IMG/VR virus record: IMGVR_UViG_3300029812_000162
Span: 1-24,215 of that record
Direction: 5' to 3' (one strand)
Source of the DNA: a virus
Length of the DNA: 24,215 nt
Shown: piece by piece, positions 5,869 to 13,190 of the stretch
How positions within the stretch are numbered: position 1 is the first letter of the stretch
How the letters are laid out: every line of letters starts with the position of its first letter
The notes under the pieces: generated by a model
Seen by the model: the letters and a program-made list of their open reading frames with translations, nothing else
Databases searched by the model: none
Told to the model about the DNA's origin: nothing
Made by a program: the position numbers and the translations under genes

Positions 5869-7250
5869 TATCCTCCTCCATTTTCACAATTGAATTTTAT
5901 TGGCCAACAATTTAATGCAAGCTGTCCAACTGCCAAATTCCGGGAAACAACGCACCCAAACTTTTGGGGTCCACTTCTATTCACAAGAACATAAGCTTGC
6001 ATCAAATTTCTTTGAGCTTGCATCCGGCTCATTCCAAAGAACAACCCAAGGTCGATATTACCTAACTTCCTGGCATCCTCAGCAGGTGCCCCTGCTTCAC
6101 TAATATTACTGCTTTCTAAATACTTTGTCTTTATCTGGCTGGCGGTAACAACAGCTATATTCCGCTCATCTGCTATTCTCTTGAGATTGATATATGTCTC
6201 ATTTATTTGATCTCTACCTTCCCCTGCCTTAGGCATCTTCATCTTTTCCACGTAATCGCTAATAAGCATATCTGGAATAAACTGCTTAAATGTCTCAAGA
6301 TAATCCAAATATCTCTCAAGTTCTCCAACGGAACAAGTCCCCATAGGATATTTTTTGATAATAGCTTTTCCGCCAAACTTTCGAATTCTATCACGCACAA
6401 TCTTTACCGCGGCAGTACTAAAAACACTTTCCCTAAGTTCTGTATGAGTAGCAACTTTAGTTCCTTCACCATCATACTCGGTAAACTCTACCTCCTTTGG
6501 ACCATCTGAGTCTACTAAACTTCCAAACATCATATCATGTCTCATTTCAACCTCATCCGCAGAAGCTTCATGAGAAACTTCAAGCACCTTCTTTCCAGCC
6601 ATAAGAGCTTCTTTTGCAAGTTGAATACAGCCCCAAGTTTTTCCAACCTTATAGCCAGCAAAAATACAAGTTAACGCAGTTCTTTTAATCCCCCCAATTC
6701 CCTTATCTATAATTCTAAACCCTGTTGGACAAATTACTTCCCTAAATCCTGCACTAATTTGATAAGTAGGTGGCCAATTACCCGGGTATTCTATTCCATC
6801 TTCCTCCTTAACCATCCCAGACCTGAGTGCTTTTTGGAGTAATCCTCGAGCGGAATCAAACTCACCCCGTTCTACAAGTGGGGCGGCATCAATCAAATAT
6901 TCTTCCAACTCTCGAGCTTGTACGAATTTACTGAAACTAGAAATAACATACTTCTGATTTGGAACATCCATCTGCTGTATACGTTCTACATACTTATGGT
7001 AAAGTTGCTTCTTATCCTCATCAAATTTATTGGTAAATCGCACTAATTCATCATAAAGGTGATTCTGGGGAGCTTCTTGAAACGCATCATAGTAATCATA
7101 ACAAAGATTAACAATATCCTCGGTTACCCGAGAACTAAAATAACTGGACTTAATTGCCATTCTGGCCATTCTAAGAAAAGTAACATCTGTAATGGCAAGG
7201 AAAAGAAAGCACTCCTGCACGTGTTGGGACACCACTTTGTGATTACTCAT
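5868..7250 (-). CDS. DnaB-like replicative helicase (RecA-type ATPase)
   Basis: This is probably the replicative helicase that unwinds DNA at the fork. The 460 residues divide into a helical N-terminal region (1-150), as in DnaB-type proteins, and a RecA-fold ATPase. The Walker A is FAGYKVGKT (197-205), with GYKVGKT matching GxxxxGKT. The next strand and helix (KKVLEVSHEASADEVEMR) resemble the DnaB H1a region. Walker B is MLISDYVEKM (about 333-342), followed by AVVTASQIKTKYL and a GxxAPAEDARKLGNIDLGLFF stretch typical of DnaB-family phage helicases. ATG 7250 follows GGGGGAG. It overlaps the upstream gene by 8 bases and the downstream gene by 1. No separate primase gene is visible in the window. 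Confidence 0.85.
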   Translation of the reverse strand: MSNHKVVSQHVQECFLFLAITDVTFLRMARMAIKSSYFSSRVTEDIVNLCYDYYDAFQEAPQNHLYDELVRFTNKFDEDKKQLYHKYVERIQQMDVPNQKYVISSFSKFVQARELEEYLIDAAPLVERGEFDSARGLLQKALRSGMVKEEDGIEYPGNWPPTYQISAGFREVICPTGFRIIDKGIGGIKRTALTCIFAGYKVGKTWGCIQLAKEALMAGKKVLEVSHEASADEVEMRHDMMFGSLVDSDGPKEVEFTEYDGEGTKVATHTELRESVFSTAAVKIVRDRIRKFGGKAIIKKYPMGTCSVGELERYLDYLETFKQFIPDMLISDYVEKMKMPKAGEGRDQINETYINLKRIADERNIAVVTASQIKTKYLESSNISEAGAPAEDARKLGNIDLGLFFGMSRMQAQRNLMQAYVLVNRSGPQKFGCVVSRNLAVGQLALNCWPIKFNCENGGG

Positions 7251-7746
7251 TGGTGCTCCCCCTTTTTCGCTTTTCTACAATGTTATCAATCATTTTTTGA
7301 GTAATGGGAATTGTGGCAATAGCTTTATCCCTTTCCCATGGCCATAATTTAATTCGCTCTCCATAAGTAGATTGAATTTTACACTCTTCATTTCTTTCTA
7401 GATGAGATTCTAAACATTGAGCAATATCCTCCACCTCATATTCTTTATCACAAGATACATAAAACAAATAATGGTAGAACGTATTTCCATCTTCTTTATC
7501 CATCTGTTCTATAATCTTACCGCATTGACCTCTCCCTCTTTTTAATTTTCTTTTCTTCAATATATCAACAAAGTTATTAAAAATTTCAAAATTATCATAC
7601 TCCAGATGGTTAATCAGACTATAGGACCGTACTTCTACAATATACTTATTCCGTTTACTTATAAAAGTGGGAGAACCGGTAACTTTAATATGTCCCAAGA
7701 TTTCTTTACTTTTCTTTGTCACTTCAAACACCACCCTCTTCAGCAC
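7243..7746 (-). CDS. Hypothetical protein, 167 aa, GTG start
   Basis: No domain is recognised. The start is GTG at 7746 (codons GTG CTG AAG AGG), with AAAGG six bases upstream, and overlaps the end of the fmdB-like gene by 23 bases. The product is basic, with a lysine/arginine patch (KKRKLKRGRGQCG, about 65-77) and a charged C-terminal tail (EKRKRGS). It is probably a nucleic-acid-associated protein given the basic patch and its place directly before the replicative helicase; this is inference. Confidence 0.65.
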   Translation of the reverse strand: MLKRVVFEVTKKSKEILGHIKVTGSPTFISKRNKYIVEVRSYSLINHLEYDNFEIFNNFVDILKKRKLKRGRGQCGKIIEQMDKEDGNTFYHYLFYVSCDKEYEVEDIAQCLESHLERNEECKIQSTYGERIKLWPWERDKAIATIPITQKMIDNIVEKRKRGSTNE

Positions 7747-7987
7747 CTTTTACCTTCTTTTTAGTCCTATTTTCCTCTTTACCATTCCCTTGCTTCTCTT
7801 TACTTCTTGTAATTTCTTGGCCGGGCCAACCCCCGCCTTTAAAAAGCACTCCACCGCCAGCCCCTATCAATCTCTGCAGCTTCAACTTACCACATTCTGG
7901 GCACTTCCGCTTGGGTTTCTTGGTTATACCTTGAAACACTTCAAATACATAACCACAATTCTTACATTTGTAGTCGTATGTTGGCAT
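7724..7987 (-). CDS. FmdB-type zinc ribbon protein
   Basis: FmdB-family proteins are small putative regulatory zinc ribbons that are widespread in bacteria and phages. Here MPTYDYKCKNCGYVFEVFQ is followed by KCPECGKL, giving CKNC (8-11) and CPEC (29-32), then a glycine-rich GAGGGVLFKGGGWPGQ and a long charged tail. The MPTYxYxCxxCG start is diagnostic. The last 37 or so residues are an extension, and part of the DNA coding it (7773-7826) is duplicated at 207-260. ATG at 7987 has only a weak ribosome binding site. Confidence 0.85.
   Translation of the reverse strand: MPTYDYKCKNCGYVFEVFQGITKKPKRKCPECGKLKLQRLIGAGGGVLFKGGGWPGQEITRSKEKQGNGKEENRTKKKVKGAEEGGV
7773..7826. repeat. 54-base dispersed direct repeat, copy 2 (partner 207-260)
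   Basis: This lies inside the fmdB-like gene, coding part of its charged C-terminal tail, and matches 207-260 with a single mismatch. This copy is in the intact gene, so it is probably the parental context. Confidence 0.9.
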
Positions 7988-8109
7988 AATCTACTTTCAA
8001 AATAATAATAGGCAAACTATCATGATGTGTACTTAGGAGCCCTACTTATACCATGCTCGACTCACTCGGAAAGAGCCCTATAAGGGTATCCTCTATAGTC
8101 TTAGAGAAC
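7988..8109. other. Intergenic stretch with a small hairpin, no convincing gene
   Basis: This 122-base gap lies between two leftward genes. It contains CCCTATAAGGG (8076-8086, 4-bp stem) and no run of T residues, so a terminator is not supported. No minus-strand ORF has both a start and a ribosome binding site. Confidence 0.4.
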
Positions 8110-8493
8110 TTATACCCCAAGTATGGATTGTGCTATATCATTTACCTGCTTCTCATATAACATTTGTAAAAGATCCAACATAATGCTCTGAATCTTTTGC
8201 TCCTGGATATCAAATGCCTCCTCCTTTTTCCTTATACACTCTTCAATACTAAGTACAGTTTTTGCCAATTCCTCTGTAAACAAAACTTTGTTGTAACCCA
8301 TTCGCCGACCCCATACCAAACTAAAAATAGTGGGGTAATCCACTCCAGATTTTATAAGAGAACATATAACCTCAGAATCACCAACCCGTCTATGGACCGA
8401 GGGGCCATCTACAAACTTAAAACCTGAATCTTTTGAATTCTCCGCAAACATAGTAACCCTCCAAATTGGAATTTTTCTATCTTTAAGTTTCAT
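8110..8493 (-). CDS. Hypothetical protein, 127 aa
   Basis: No family is recognised. The start is set at ATG 8493 (MKLKDRKIPIWRV) because AGAGGAAGAAA lies directly upstream; a longer reading from 8517 would include it. The gene overlaps the end of the 70-aa gene by 11 bases, so translation is probably coupled. The second half is a long, charged helix (TVLSIEECIRKKEEAFDIQE) that may form a coiled coil. It belongs to the short operon driven by the promoter at 8740-8767. Confidence 0.65.
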   Translation of the reverse strand: MKLKDRKIPIWRVTMFAENSKDSGFKFVDGPSVHRRVGDSEVICSLIKSGVDYPTIFSLVWGRRMGYNKVLFTEELAKTVLSIEECIRKKEEAFDIQEQKIQSIMLDLLQMLYEKQVNDIAQSILGV

Positions 8494-8695
8494 TTTCTTC
8501 CTCTTTCTTTGCTTCATAACCTACAACTCCGTAATGCTCATCAAATGCATCATCTAAAGCTTTTGTATCCACATTTCGAACTTTTGATTTCTTAGTAGTC
8601 ACCCTCACCCTTCTTGCATTTCCTTTTGCAATAGATCTACCTTCTCGTTCCGCCTCTAAATCAAATTCATCTAAATGTCGTTCGGGCTTTGCCAT
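8483..8695 (-). CDS. Small charged hypothetical protein, 70 aa
   Basis: ATG 8695 follows AAGGAGATAGTA, an excellent ribosome binding site. The product is strongly charged: an acidic N-terminus (PERHLDEFDLEAEREG), a basic middle (NARRVRVTTKKSKVR) and an acidic C-terminus, which suggests a flexible, possibly nucleic-acid-binding protein. It is the first gene after the type A promoter copy at 8740-8767. Function unknown. Confidence 0.65.
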   Translation of the reverse strand: MAKPERHLDEFDLEAEREGRSIAKGNARRVRVTTKKSKVRNVDTKALDDAFDEHYGVVGYEAKKEEENET

Positions 8696-8739
8696 TACTA
8701 TCTCCTTAAATATATTAAATAACCGCTTCTTATATTTAA

Positions 8740-8767
8740 ATTATACGATATTTTAGACGATTTACAA
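8740..8767 (-). promoter_or_regulatory. Promoter cassette type A, copy 2 (leftward)
   Basis: On the minus strand TTGTAA (8767-8762) and TATAAT (8745-8740) are separated by 16 bases, with TTTAAATATAAGA downstream as in the other copies. The tnpB remnant runs right up to the -35 box, so the usual upstream T-rich part is replaced by tnpB-derived sequence. Confidence 0.8.
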
Positions 8768-8773
8768 ATTATT

Positions 8774-9029
8774 TTTCTCTTTTCTTTCTGCCTCTCTCGA
8801 TTTATAATTTCAACTTCTTTTATTTATAAGAAAGATCAAATACATCCTCAAGAGACAACTGATAGTTATACAGCCATTTTGCCTCAACAAAAAGCATCTT
8901 AAGATGATGCAACTTCTTCTTTGATAAATGAGGCTTATCAAACTTTACTTCAAATGTTTTACAATTCAGGAATTCTCTCCTTTTCTGTATTCGTAATTTA
9001 GTTTGTCTTGTTCTTTCATTCTTATCCAT
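8774..9029 (-). pseudogene. tnpB: Truncated, frameshifted tnpB remnant
   Basis: The ORF starts at ATG 9029 (MDKNERTRQTK) and runs 69 codons to a stop at 8820-8822. About 48 of 69 residues match the N-terminus of the intact TnpB, including LHHLKMLFVEAKWLYNYQLS. At the stop a single-base deletion shifts the frame; in the shifted frame KEVEI-NREER-KEK continues to match TnpB until about 8774, where the homology ends at a promoter. All RuvC motifs and the right end are missing, so it cannot be functional. The start codon lies one base after the ligase stop, the same gene-end placement as the intact tnpB. Confidence 0.85.
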
Positions 9030-9030
9030 T

Positions 9031-10368
9031 TCACAGAACCTGGGAATCCAAAAACTTTTCTTCCATCCGACACTCTGTCCAACTTTTATCCTCTCGAAAT
9101 CCGCGATCCCAATCACACACCGCGTGCATAAACCTTTTCGACTTAGGAGAAACATCTTGACCATTTATAACCAGAACCTTTCTCAAAAACCGTGGATTCA
9201 AAACAGGCTTCCCTTCGCCATCATATATAGTCATTGCTTCACGCAACACCATAGTCATCGCTGACACTACGGCAATCACTGTCTCCCGCTCATTCCCATT
9301 TTCATCCACCAATGCAGTTGACATTTCAAGACCTCCTATCAAATGGGCCCAAGCATTTTTAGAATTTGAAGGAACAAATCCTGTAATATACGCGTCGATA
9401 TCCACGCCACCAGCCTCCTCCATTGACCTTTTCCTTTTTACAAAGCCCCGTTTTGAACGAGAAGAAGTTCGAATATATGGTGAATGCATATTCTTGAGTA
9501 CAATTCCCTCGTCACCCTCAGCAAGCATCTTTTCGTAGAATTCTTGTTTTGAATCACAATTAGAATCCACCTCGGATATTTCAATACCCACTCTATGCTT
9601 CAATTGATCAACAAGATATTCTCGAGTATTCAATCTATGCCAGAGGTCTTCTTTCCATGACATCTTCACTCCAGACTGCAAAACATCAAAAACTACCAAT
9701 CGAAGAGGAGCTTGTTCTCTTTGTATCCTATGACTGATGTCAGTTTCTATAGCCAGTATAGTTATGACCGCGTTGAGCTTCGAGCCAGTGACTGTTCCTT
9801 GCTTACCACGATAAAGAGTGGTGTTTATATCTACTTTGTCGCATAGAGCCTCTGCGTCAAGGACAAAAGAATATGGGAATACCCCCTTAAGTGACTTAGC
9901 ATTAACCAACCCCTCCCCTTCCAAATTACACCAGTCTGGCTGTAATCTCTTCAGCTTAATCAAAATCTTATTAGTATAATCTATCGGAAGAAAGTCTGTT
10001 ACTGATATATTACGTGAAAAGAATCCAAATCCTTCATCAGGGTGATAAGTAATAAGCATGCGACAACCATTAAGCTTCCTCTCAGCAATCCAATTATCAG
10101 ATTCCATACATTCCTGCTGTTCCTCAAGTTTCAAATGTTTATACGAATAACAAAGCATAAGATCATCCAATTTCAATCTTTGCTGCAAACCCCAGGATAA
10201 CTTACCCCATCCACCACGTTGCTCAATAGAATACTCAGCTAATAACTTTATCATCACCTTACTACTAATCTTACCTTCAGGAAGTTCAATTCCCCTTGAG
10301 AAACATTCCTCTCTTAATTCACTTATTTTTCTACCCATGTTTACTAACCATTCCCTTCTATTTGCCAT
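9031..10368 (-). CDS. ATP-dependent DNA ligase
   Basis: The enzyme seals nicks in DNA using ATP, probably during phage replication or repair. Nucleotidyltransferase motifs are in order: motif I KLNG with the adenylated lysine K98 (WIAERKLNGCRM), SRN at 118-120, motif III FVLDAEA (E173), motif IV DEGIVLKN (286-293) and motif V FVKRKR (309-314). A C-terminal OB-like region follows. The 445-aa length is normal for a phage ligase. The start is uncertain: ATG 10368 overlaps the upstream 46-aa gene by 25 bases with only a weak GGG upstream; ATG 10338 lies just after that gene's stop. The 3' end is followed at once by the tnpB remnant. Confidence 0.9.
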   Translation of the reverse strand: MANRREWLVNMGRKISELREECFSRGIELPEGKISSKVMIKLLAEYSIEQRGGWGKLSWGLQQRLKLDDLMLCYSYKHLKLEEQQECMESDNWIAERKLNGCRMLITYHPDEGFGFFSRNISVTDFLPIDYTNKILIKLKRLQPDWCNLEGEGLVNAKSLKGVFPYSFVLDAEALCDKVDINTTLYRGKQGTVTGSKLNAVITILAIETDISHRIQREQAPLRLVVFDVLQSGVKMSWKEDLWHRLNTREYLVDQLKHRVGIEISEVDSNCDSKQEFYEKMLAEGDEGIVLKNMHSPYIRTSSRSKRGFVKRKRSMEEAGGVDIDAYITGFVPSNSKNAWAHLIGGLEMSTALVDENGNERETVIAVVSAMTMVLREAMTIYDGEGKPVLNPRFLRKVLVINGQDVSPKSKRFMHAVCDWDRGFREDKSWTECRMEEKFLDSQVL

Positions 10369-10484
10369 TCACCCATTTGTAATTTCTTATGAGTTCGCTT
10401 CAACATAAAATATTCAATAATTGCATAAACTATGAAAAGCAATATCATAAAAATTACAAATCCTAAAGCTTCATAAGCGCTCAT
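10344..10484 (-). CDS. Single-pass membrane microprotein, 46 aa
   Basis: ATG 10484 is preceded by GGGAGATAGAATAG. The product has a short N-terminus (MSAYEA), a hydrophobic helix of about 18-20 residues (LGFVIFMILLFIVYAII) and a basic, hydrophilic C-terminus (LKRTHKKLQ). It lies in the gap between the 72-aa gene and the ligase and overlaps the ligase start in another frame. The good ribosome binding site and clear membrane segment support it. Function unknown. Confidence 0.6.
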   Translation of the reverse strand: MSAYEALGFVIFMILLFIVYAIIEYFMLKRTHKKLQMGEWQIEGNG

Positions 10485-10489
10485 CTATT

Positions 10490-10708
10490 CTATCTCCCAG
10501 GAATTATCTTCTTAGCTTTACCCTCTTTAGTTAGAACAACTTTATGAATTGTCTCATGATCTAATTTCATAAGACGAGCAGTTTGGCGTTTATTAAAAAC
10601 CTGAGCTTTGCTGATTTTATGAAAATATCCCCCCACAAAACAATAAAATCTACAATCCCCTTTAGAGAGAAACTTCTCTTGTAATATCCAACCGTGTTTC
10701 TTTTTCAT
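10490..10708 (-). CDS. Small basic hypothetical protein, 72 aa
   Basis: ATG 10708 follows TAGGAGATAAAT, a strong ribosome binding site, about 20 bases after the -10 box of the promoter at 10728-10755. The product is basic (MKKKHGWILQEKF ... KEGKAKKIIPGR) with two cysteines (CRFYCF) but no recognised fold. It is probably the first gene of the operon containing the 46-aa membrane protein and the ligase. Confidence 0.65.
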   Translation of the reverse strand: MKKKHGWILQEKFLSKGDCRFYCFVGGYFHKISKAQVFNKRQTARLMKLDHETIHKVVLTKEGKAKKIIPGR

Positions 10709-10727
10709 ATTTATCTCCTATATTTAA

Positions 10728-10755
10728 ATTATAATATACTTTTGAGGAAATACAA
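10728..10755 (-). promoter_or_regulatory. Promoter cassette type A, copy 3 (leftward)
   Basis: On the minus strand TTGTAT (10755-10750) and TATAAT (10733-10728) are separated by 16 bases, with TTTAAATATAGGA downstream. It begins two bases beyond the stop codon of the initiator-like gene and drives the 72-aa gene and the ligase operon. Confidence 0.82.
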
Positions 10756-10756
10756 A

Positions 10757-12046
10757 TTAAATCTCTAACATGTAATCAAGTTCTGGATTATCCGTATCAC
10801 CAATAGGTTTATCTGATTGAATACTCTGCTTCTGCAAATTTCTTTCAATATCTTTTGTCAGGTGTTCCTCCTCGGCTACTATACCATCAAACTCCTCTGT
10901 AGCTTGCTCATGATAATCATACATTTTCACTTGTGGAATGTTTTCGAAATACTGTGGCATATATTTCACCCAGGTAGCCTCAGAACAAAATGAACCGGGA
11001 TGAACAATTCCACCCTTATTGGTATAATGTTCTCTTAACACCATAACCAAATCAGATAGTAAAGAATCCACGCAAAATTCTGTTGGATCAGGCCCAAGCT
11101 TCTCTAACAAAATCTTAGTGGTTTCAATAAACTTATTATGATCCTTATTTGTAAGTCTATAATCCTTTCCCACGAAAGACTTATACTGTTTCACAACTTT
11201 TTGAGTTATATCAGGTCGAGGGTCATTAAGTAATTTTTCTTGTTGAGTATTACTAAAACTTTTAGAAGAATTATTCTTAGTGGCCAACTCTGTCTTAACA
11301 AGTAACTCATCATAGTTATCAACAATTTTCTTAGCTGAAAAGTGAAAGAAATTATTCCCCTTTGAAGAATATACATATTTCAACACTTTGATAGTTTCCT
11401 TGTAATCTCGTTGTCCTTTTTCAAGATGTCGTTTAAATTGTTTAGACCATTTTTGTAAAACTATTTCAATTCCTTTTGATTCACTAAAAGATGATTTGTT
11501 ATAATCTGGGTAAAGTTTAAGTACAATACAAAGCATGTCTTCCGCCAATTCATAGTGTTTTGTAATCTTCTTTACAGTAGCTTTTTTTGAGGAAGTATTT
11601 TTTGAAGAATGGTCTGCTGATTTCTTTTCAGCAAAACCTTTTTTATTAATATTATTTTTTATATTATGTATTAATGTATTATTATGTTCATGTTTTTCTG
11701 AACTATTGTTAAGATTTTTATTAAGTTCGGGTTCATGTTTTTCTGAACTATCATCAAGTATAGACTTAAGATTTTTATTAAGTGTGATAAGACGTTTTTT
11801 TCCATTTGATGGTATATCAAGTATGATTCCTTTTTTTCTAAAACTACTTATAATGTTAGCTACATGACCTTCAGAAATTTGAAGGTGTTCTGCAAAGTGC
11901 TTATTTGAAGCAAAGCATTTATTCTTTTTATCTAAATTATTAATTTCAATTAGAAGAATTTTTTCAGTCCAGTTAAATTCCTTACTTAAACAAAGGGAAT
12001 TTGGAATCCAGATTCCTCTAAATTTCTGTTTTTCATCTTGACTCAT
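10757..12046 (-). CDS. Replication-initiator-like protein with N-terminal winged helix
   Basis: This is probably a phage replication protein (replisome organiser or origin binding). Residues 25-80 read as a winged helix-turn-helix (FNWTEKILLIEINNL, then SNKHFAEHLQISEGHVANII and FRKKGII), a layout common in phage replication proteins. Next is an Asn/Ser/Lys-rich, repetitive linker (about 85-160) with two copies of a LNKNL/SSEKHE unit. The C-terminal half (residues 230-380) is a helical domain ending in SFCSEATWVKYMPQYF. The linker DNA carries direct repeats and an AT-rich tract that resemble an origin. ATG 12046 has GGAG about 12 bases upstream. The family cannot be named with certainty; a DnaD-like or lambda-O-like role fits the layout. 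Confidence 0.6.
   Translation of the reverse strand: MSQDEKQKFRGIWIPNSLCLSKEFNWTEKILLIEINNLDKKNKCFASNKHFAEHLQISEGHVANIISSFRKKGIILDIPSNGKKRLITLNKNLKSILDDSSEKHEPELNKNLNNSSEKHEHNNTLIHNIKNNINKKGFAEKKSADHSSKNTSSKKATVKKITKHYELAEDMLCIVLKLYPDYNKSSFSESKGIEIVLQKWSKQFKRHLEKGQRDYKETIKVLKYVYSSKGNNFFHFSAKKIVDNYDELLVKTELATKNNSSKSFSNTQQEKLLNDPRPDITQKVVKQYKSFVGKDYRLTNKDHNKFIETTKILLEKLGPDPTEFCVDSLLSDLVMVLREHYTNKGGIVHPGSFCSEATWVKYMPQYFENIPQVKMYDYHEQATEEFDGIVAEEEHLTKDIERNLQKQSIQSDKPIGDTDNPELDYMLEI
11630..11783. repeat. Direct repeats plus AT-rich tract inside the initiator gene (candidate origin)
   Basis: A 21-base sequence (GTTCATG...CTGAACTAT) occurs identically at 11686-11706 and 11731-11751. An 18-base sequence (TTAAGATTTTTATTAAGT) occurs identically at 11709-11726 and 11766-11783. 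Each 21-mer carries GTTCA/TGAAC as inverted arms, and each 18-mer CTTAA/TTAAG or TTAA/TTAA arms. Directly beside them (11630-11690) is an almost pure AT tract. Iteron-like repeats next to an unwinding-prone tract inside an initiator gene recall the lambda O arrangement. Confidence 0.5.
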
Positions 12047-12097
12047 AAAAATTCTACTCCTATCCCTACTTTTAACTCTTAGATTAACATATTATTT

Positions 12098-12595
12098 TCA
12101 TTTAATCTCTTGAATCATTTTAATATCCTCGTCTGAAAGTTCAAACCATTCTCCACTTATTCTTTTACTTGCAAAGATAGCATGAAATTCCATTTCATCT
12201 GCAACAATATCAATACTTGATATGGTATGAAGTACTTCTACAGCACTATTTGGGTGTGTACCTTTAATACTTGCAATCCTGATTTCAGGAGTCTGGGACG
12301 TTCTCCCAATTTTTACATACTCGTCTTTCTTTACAAAATAAATATACCCTGATTTAGGCTCTCGAATCGAAGGAGTACTACTTATAGCCTCAATCTGGTT
12401 CTCAAATTCTGATTGGGCTTTAAAATTATATAGGTCAATGAATTCCTGACCTTTTGTTTTAATAGATTTCAAATGCTTAATTGTCAAATCAATCATCTCT
12501 ATACTTGGAAGCAAGGATTTACCACAGTTATCATCAAAAGTATACAAAGAGTTGTCACTATCAATTCCCACTCCAAAACTACGTAAATTTTCCAT
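12098..12595 (-). CDS. T5orf172/Mug113-type GIY-YIG-like protein, 165 aa
   Basis: The C-terminal half fits the T5orf172/MUG113 family, a GIY-YIG-related fold: GYIYFVKKDEYVKIGRTS (83-100), RIASIKGTHPN, VLHTI, then EMEFHAIFASKRISGEWFEL (134-153). In such proteins the Y(I/V)Y, KIGRT, E-H and GEWF elements are the conserved core and a nuclease activity is suspected but rarely shown. The N-terminal 80 residues are not recognised; they may be a targeting or DNA-binding region. ATG 12595 lies directly after the stop of the NADAR remnant, with AAAGG upstream. It is the first leftward gene of the replication arm. Confidence 0.8.
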   Translation of the reverse strand: MENLRSFGVGIDSDNSLYTFDDNCGKSLLPSIEMIDLTIKHLKSIKTKGQEFIDLYNFKAQSEFENQIEAISSTPSIREPKSGYIYFVKKDEYVKIGRTSQTPEIRIASIKGTHPNSAVEVLHTISSIDIVADEMEFHAIFASKRISGEWFELSDEDIKMIQEIK

Positions 12596-12598
12596 CTA

Positions 12599-12895
12599 CT
12601 AAATTACCTTTCTAACTTCCATTAAAATGATACCCAACCAATTACTACCTTTTTGTTGTGAGCATCTATTACAATAACAATCTCCCCCAAAATTATCATG
12701 CTAATAATTTCCTTCTATCAGTTTTGCATTCCCAGTATCCAATAATTTATCTAACAACAAGGGACTCTGTTCAAACTTTAACCAAACAAGCTCGGCCATT
12801 ACTGAAACTTTTGTTTGTTCCCAATCATCTCTAAGTCCAGGTGTCTCAGCGTTCCCGATCTCTTTCTTCGGTATCTTTCTATAAAATCTAACATT
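12599..12895 (-). pseudogene. Broken NADAR-family (YbiA-like) gene
   Basis: The minus strand encodes a clear C-terminal NADAR domain: LRDDWEQTKVSVMAE, WLKFEQSPLLLDKLLDTGNA, LIEGNY, then an in-frame TAG (12703-12701), then HDNFGGDCYCNRC and GSNWLGIILMEVRKVI and a stop at 12601-12599. It aligns by eye with YbiA (LRKNWESVKEQVM, LLLATAPAKLVEH, YWGDG, LGYLLMELR). The amber codon sits where the family has Trp or a similar residue (NYWHDN), and the following conserved WG is GG. About 85-90 N-terminal residues, including the first conserved block, are missing, and no start codon is in frame. NADAR proteins are linked to ADP-ribose chemistry and can remove ADP-ribose from guanine in DNA, so an intact ancestor might have been an anti-defence gene. 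Confidence 0.8.
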
Positions 12896-12918
12896 ATAAT
12901 TATACTATTTCAATTCTT

Positions 12919-12960
12919 AACTTTAGAATTTTTTTAAGAAATTAAAAATTTTCTAAAGTT
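12919..12960. repeat. Perfect 10-bp inverted repeat in the divergent control region
   Basis: AACTTTAGAA (12919-12928) and TTCTAAAGTT (12951-12960) are perfect inverted arms 22 bases apart, and the pairing extends inward through T and A runs with a small bulge. It lies four bases before the -35 box of the first rightward promoter. An operator or an AT-rich hairpin is possible; no GC-rich terminator stem is present. Confidence 0.65.
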
Positions 12961-12964
12961 ATAC

Positions 12965-12993
12965 TTGAATTTATAGGATATATACTATATAAT
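12965..12993 (+). promoter_or_regulatory. Promoter type B, copy 1 (rightward)
   Basis: TTGAAT (12965-12970) and TATAAT (12988-12993) are 17 bases apart. TACTTGAATTTATAGGATAT is shared exactly with copy 2 at 13160-13179. It drives the 37-aa gene at 13024. Confidence 0.75.
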
Positions 12994-13023
12994 TAAATTA
13001 TATTCTACAGAAAGGAAACAAGA

Positions 13024-13137
13024 ATGGATGAACGGGCAGTTGAGAGATATTTCATTAACTGGTATTACAGCCGAGATAAGTTAAGTTATGAATGGGATCT
13101 ACTGATAGAATTTTGGATTGTACAGAGTCAAGAATAA
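13024..13137 (+). CDS. Small Trp/Tyr-rich protein, 37 aa
   Basis: This is the first rightward gene. ATG 13024 follows AGAAAGGAAACAAGA and lies about 30 bases after a type B promoter. The product (MDERAVERYFINWYYSRDKL ... IEFWIVQSQE) has three Trp and four Tyr in 37 residues, is amphipathic and has no clear membrane span. It is flanked on both sides by the same 20-base promoter repeat. Its position as the leading gene suggests an early-expressed host-takeover or regulatory peptide; this is inference. Confidence 0.6.
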   Translation: MDERAVERYFINWYYSRDKLSYEWDLLIEFWIVQSQE

Positions 13138-13162
13138 ATTCTAGAATTTTTAAAAATTTTAC

Positions 13163-13190
13163 TTGAATTTATAGGATATCTATTTATAAT
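13163..13190 (+). promoter_or_regulatory. Promoter type B, copy 2 (rightward)
   Basis: TTGAAT (13163-13168) and TATAAT (13185-13190) are 16 bases apart. The 20 bases at 13160-13179 are identical to copy 1. A perfect palindrome (AATTTTTAAAAATT) lies directly upstream. A type A promoter follows 28 bases later, making a tandem pair. Confidence 0.7.

Noticed and set aside
8053-8154. Rightward ORF of about 33 codons (MLDSLGKSPIRVSS...) with AGGAG upstream.
   Set aside because: It is antisense to the end of the 127-aa gene, has 12-base spacing to the ribosome binding site and lies within a wholly leftward block without a rightward promoter.
12701-12703. TAG read as a sense codon (stop-codon recoding) in the NADAR gene.
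   Set aside because: The gene also lacks its N-terminus and has lost a second conserved Trp, no suppressor tRNA (CUA anticodon) is in the window, and a TAG also ends this reading frame at 12599-12601. Decay is the simpler reading.
12919-12960. Inverted repeat considered as a rho-independent terminator for the leftward or rightward block.
   Set aside because: The stem is almost entirely A-T, and it stands upstream of start sites in both directions rather than after genes; an operator or structural role fits better.
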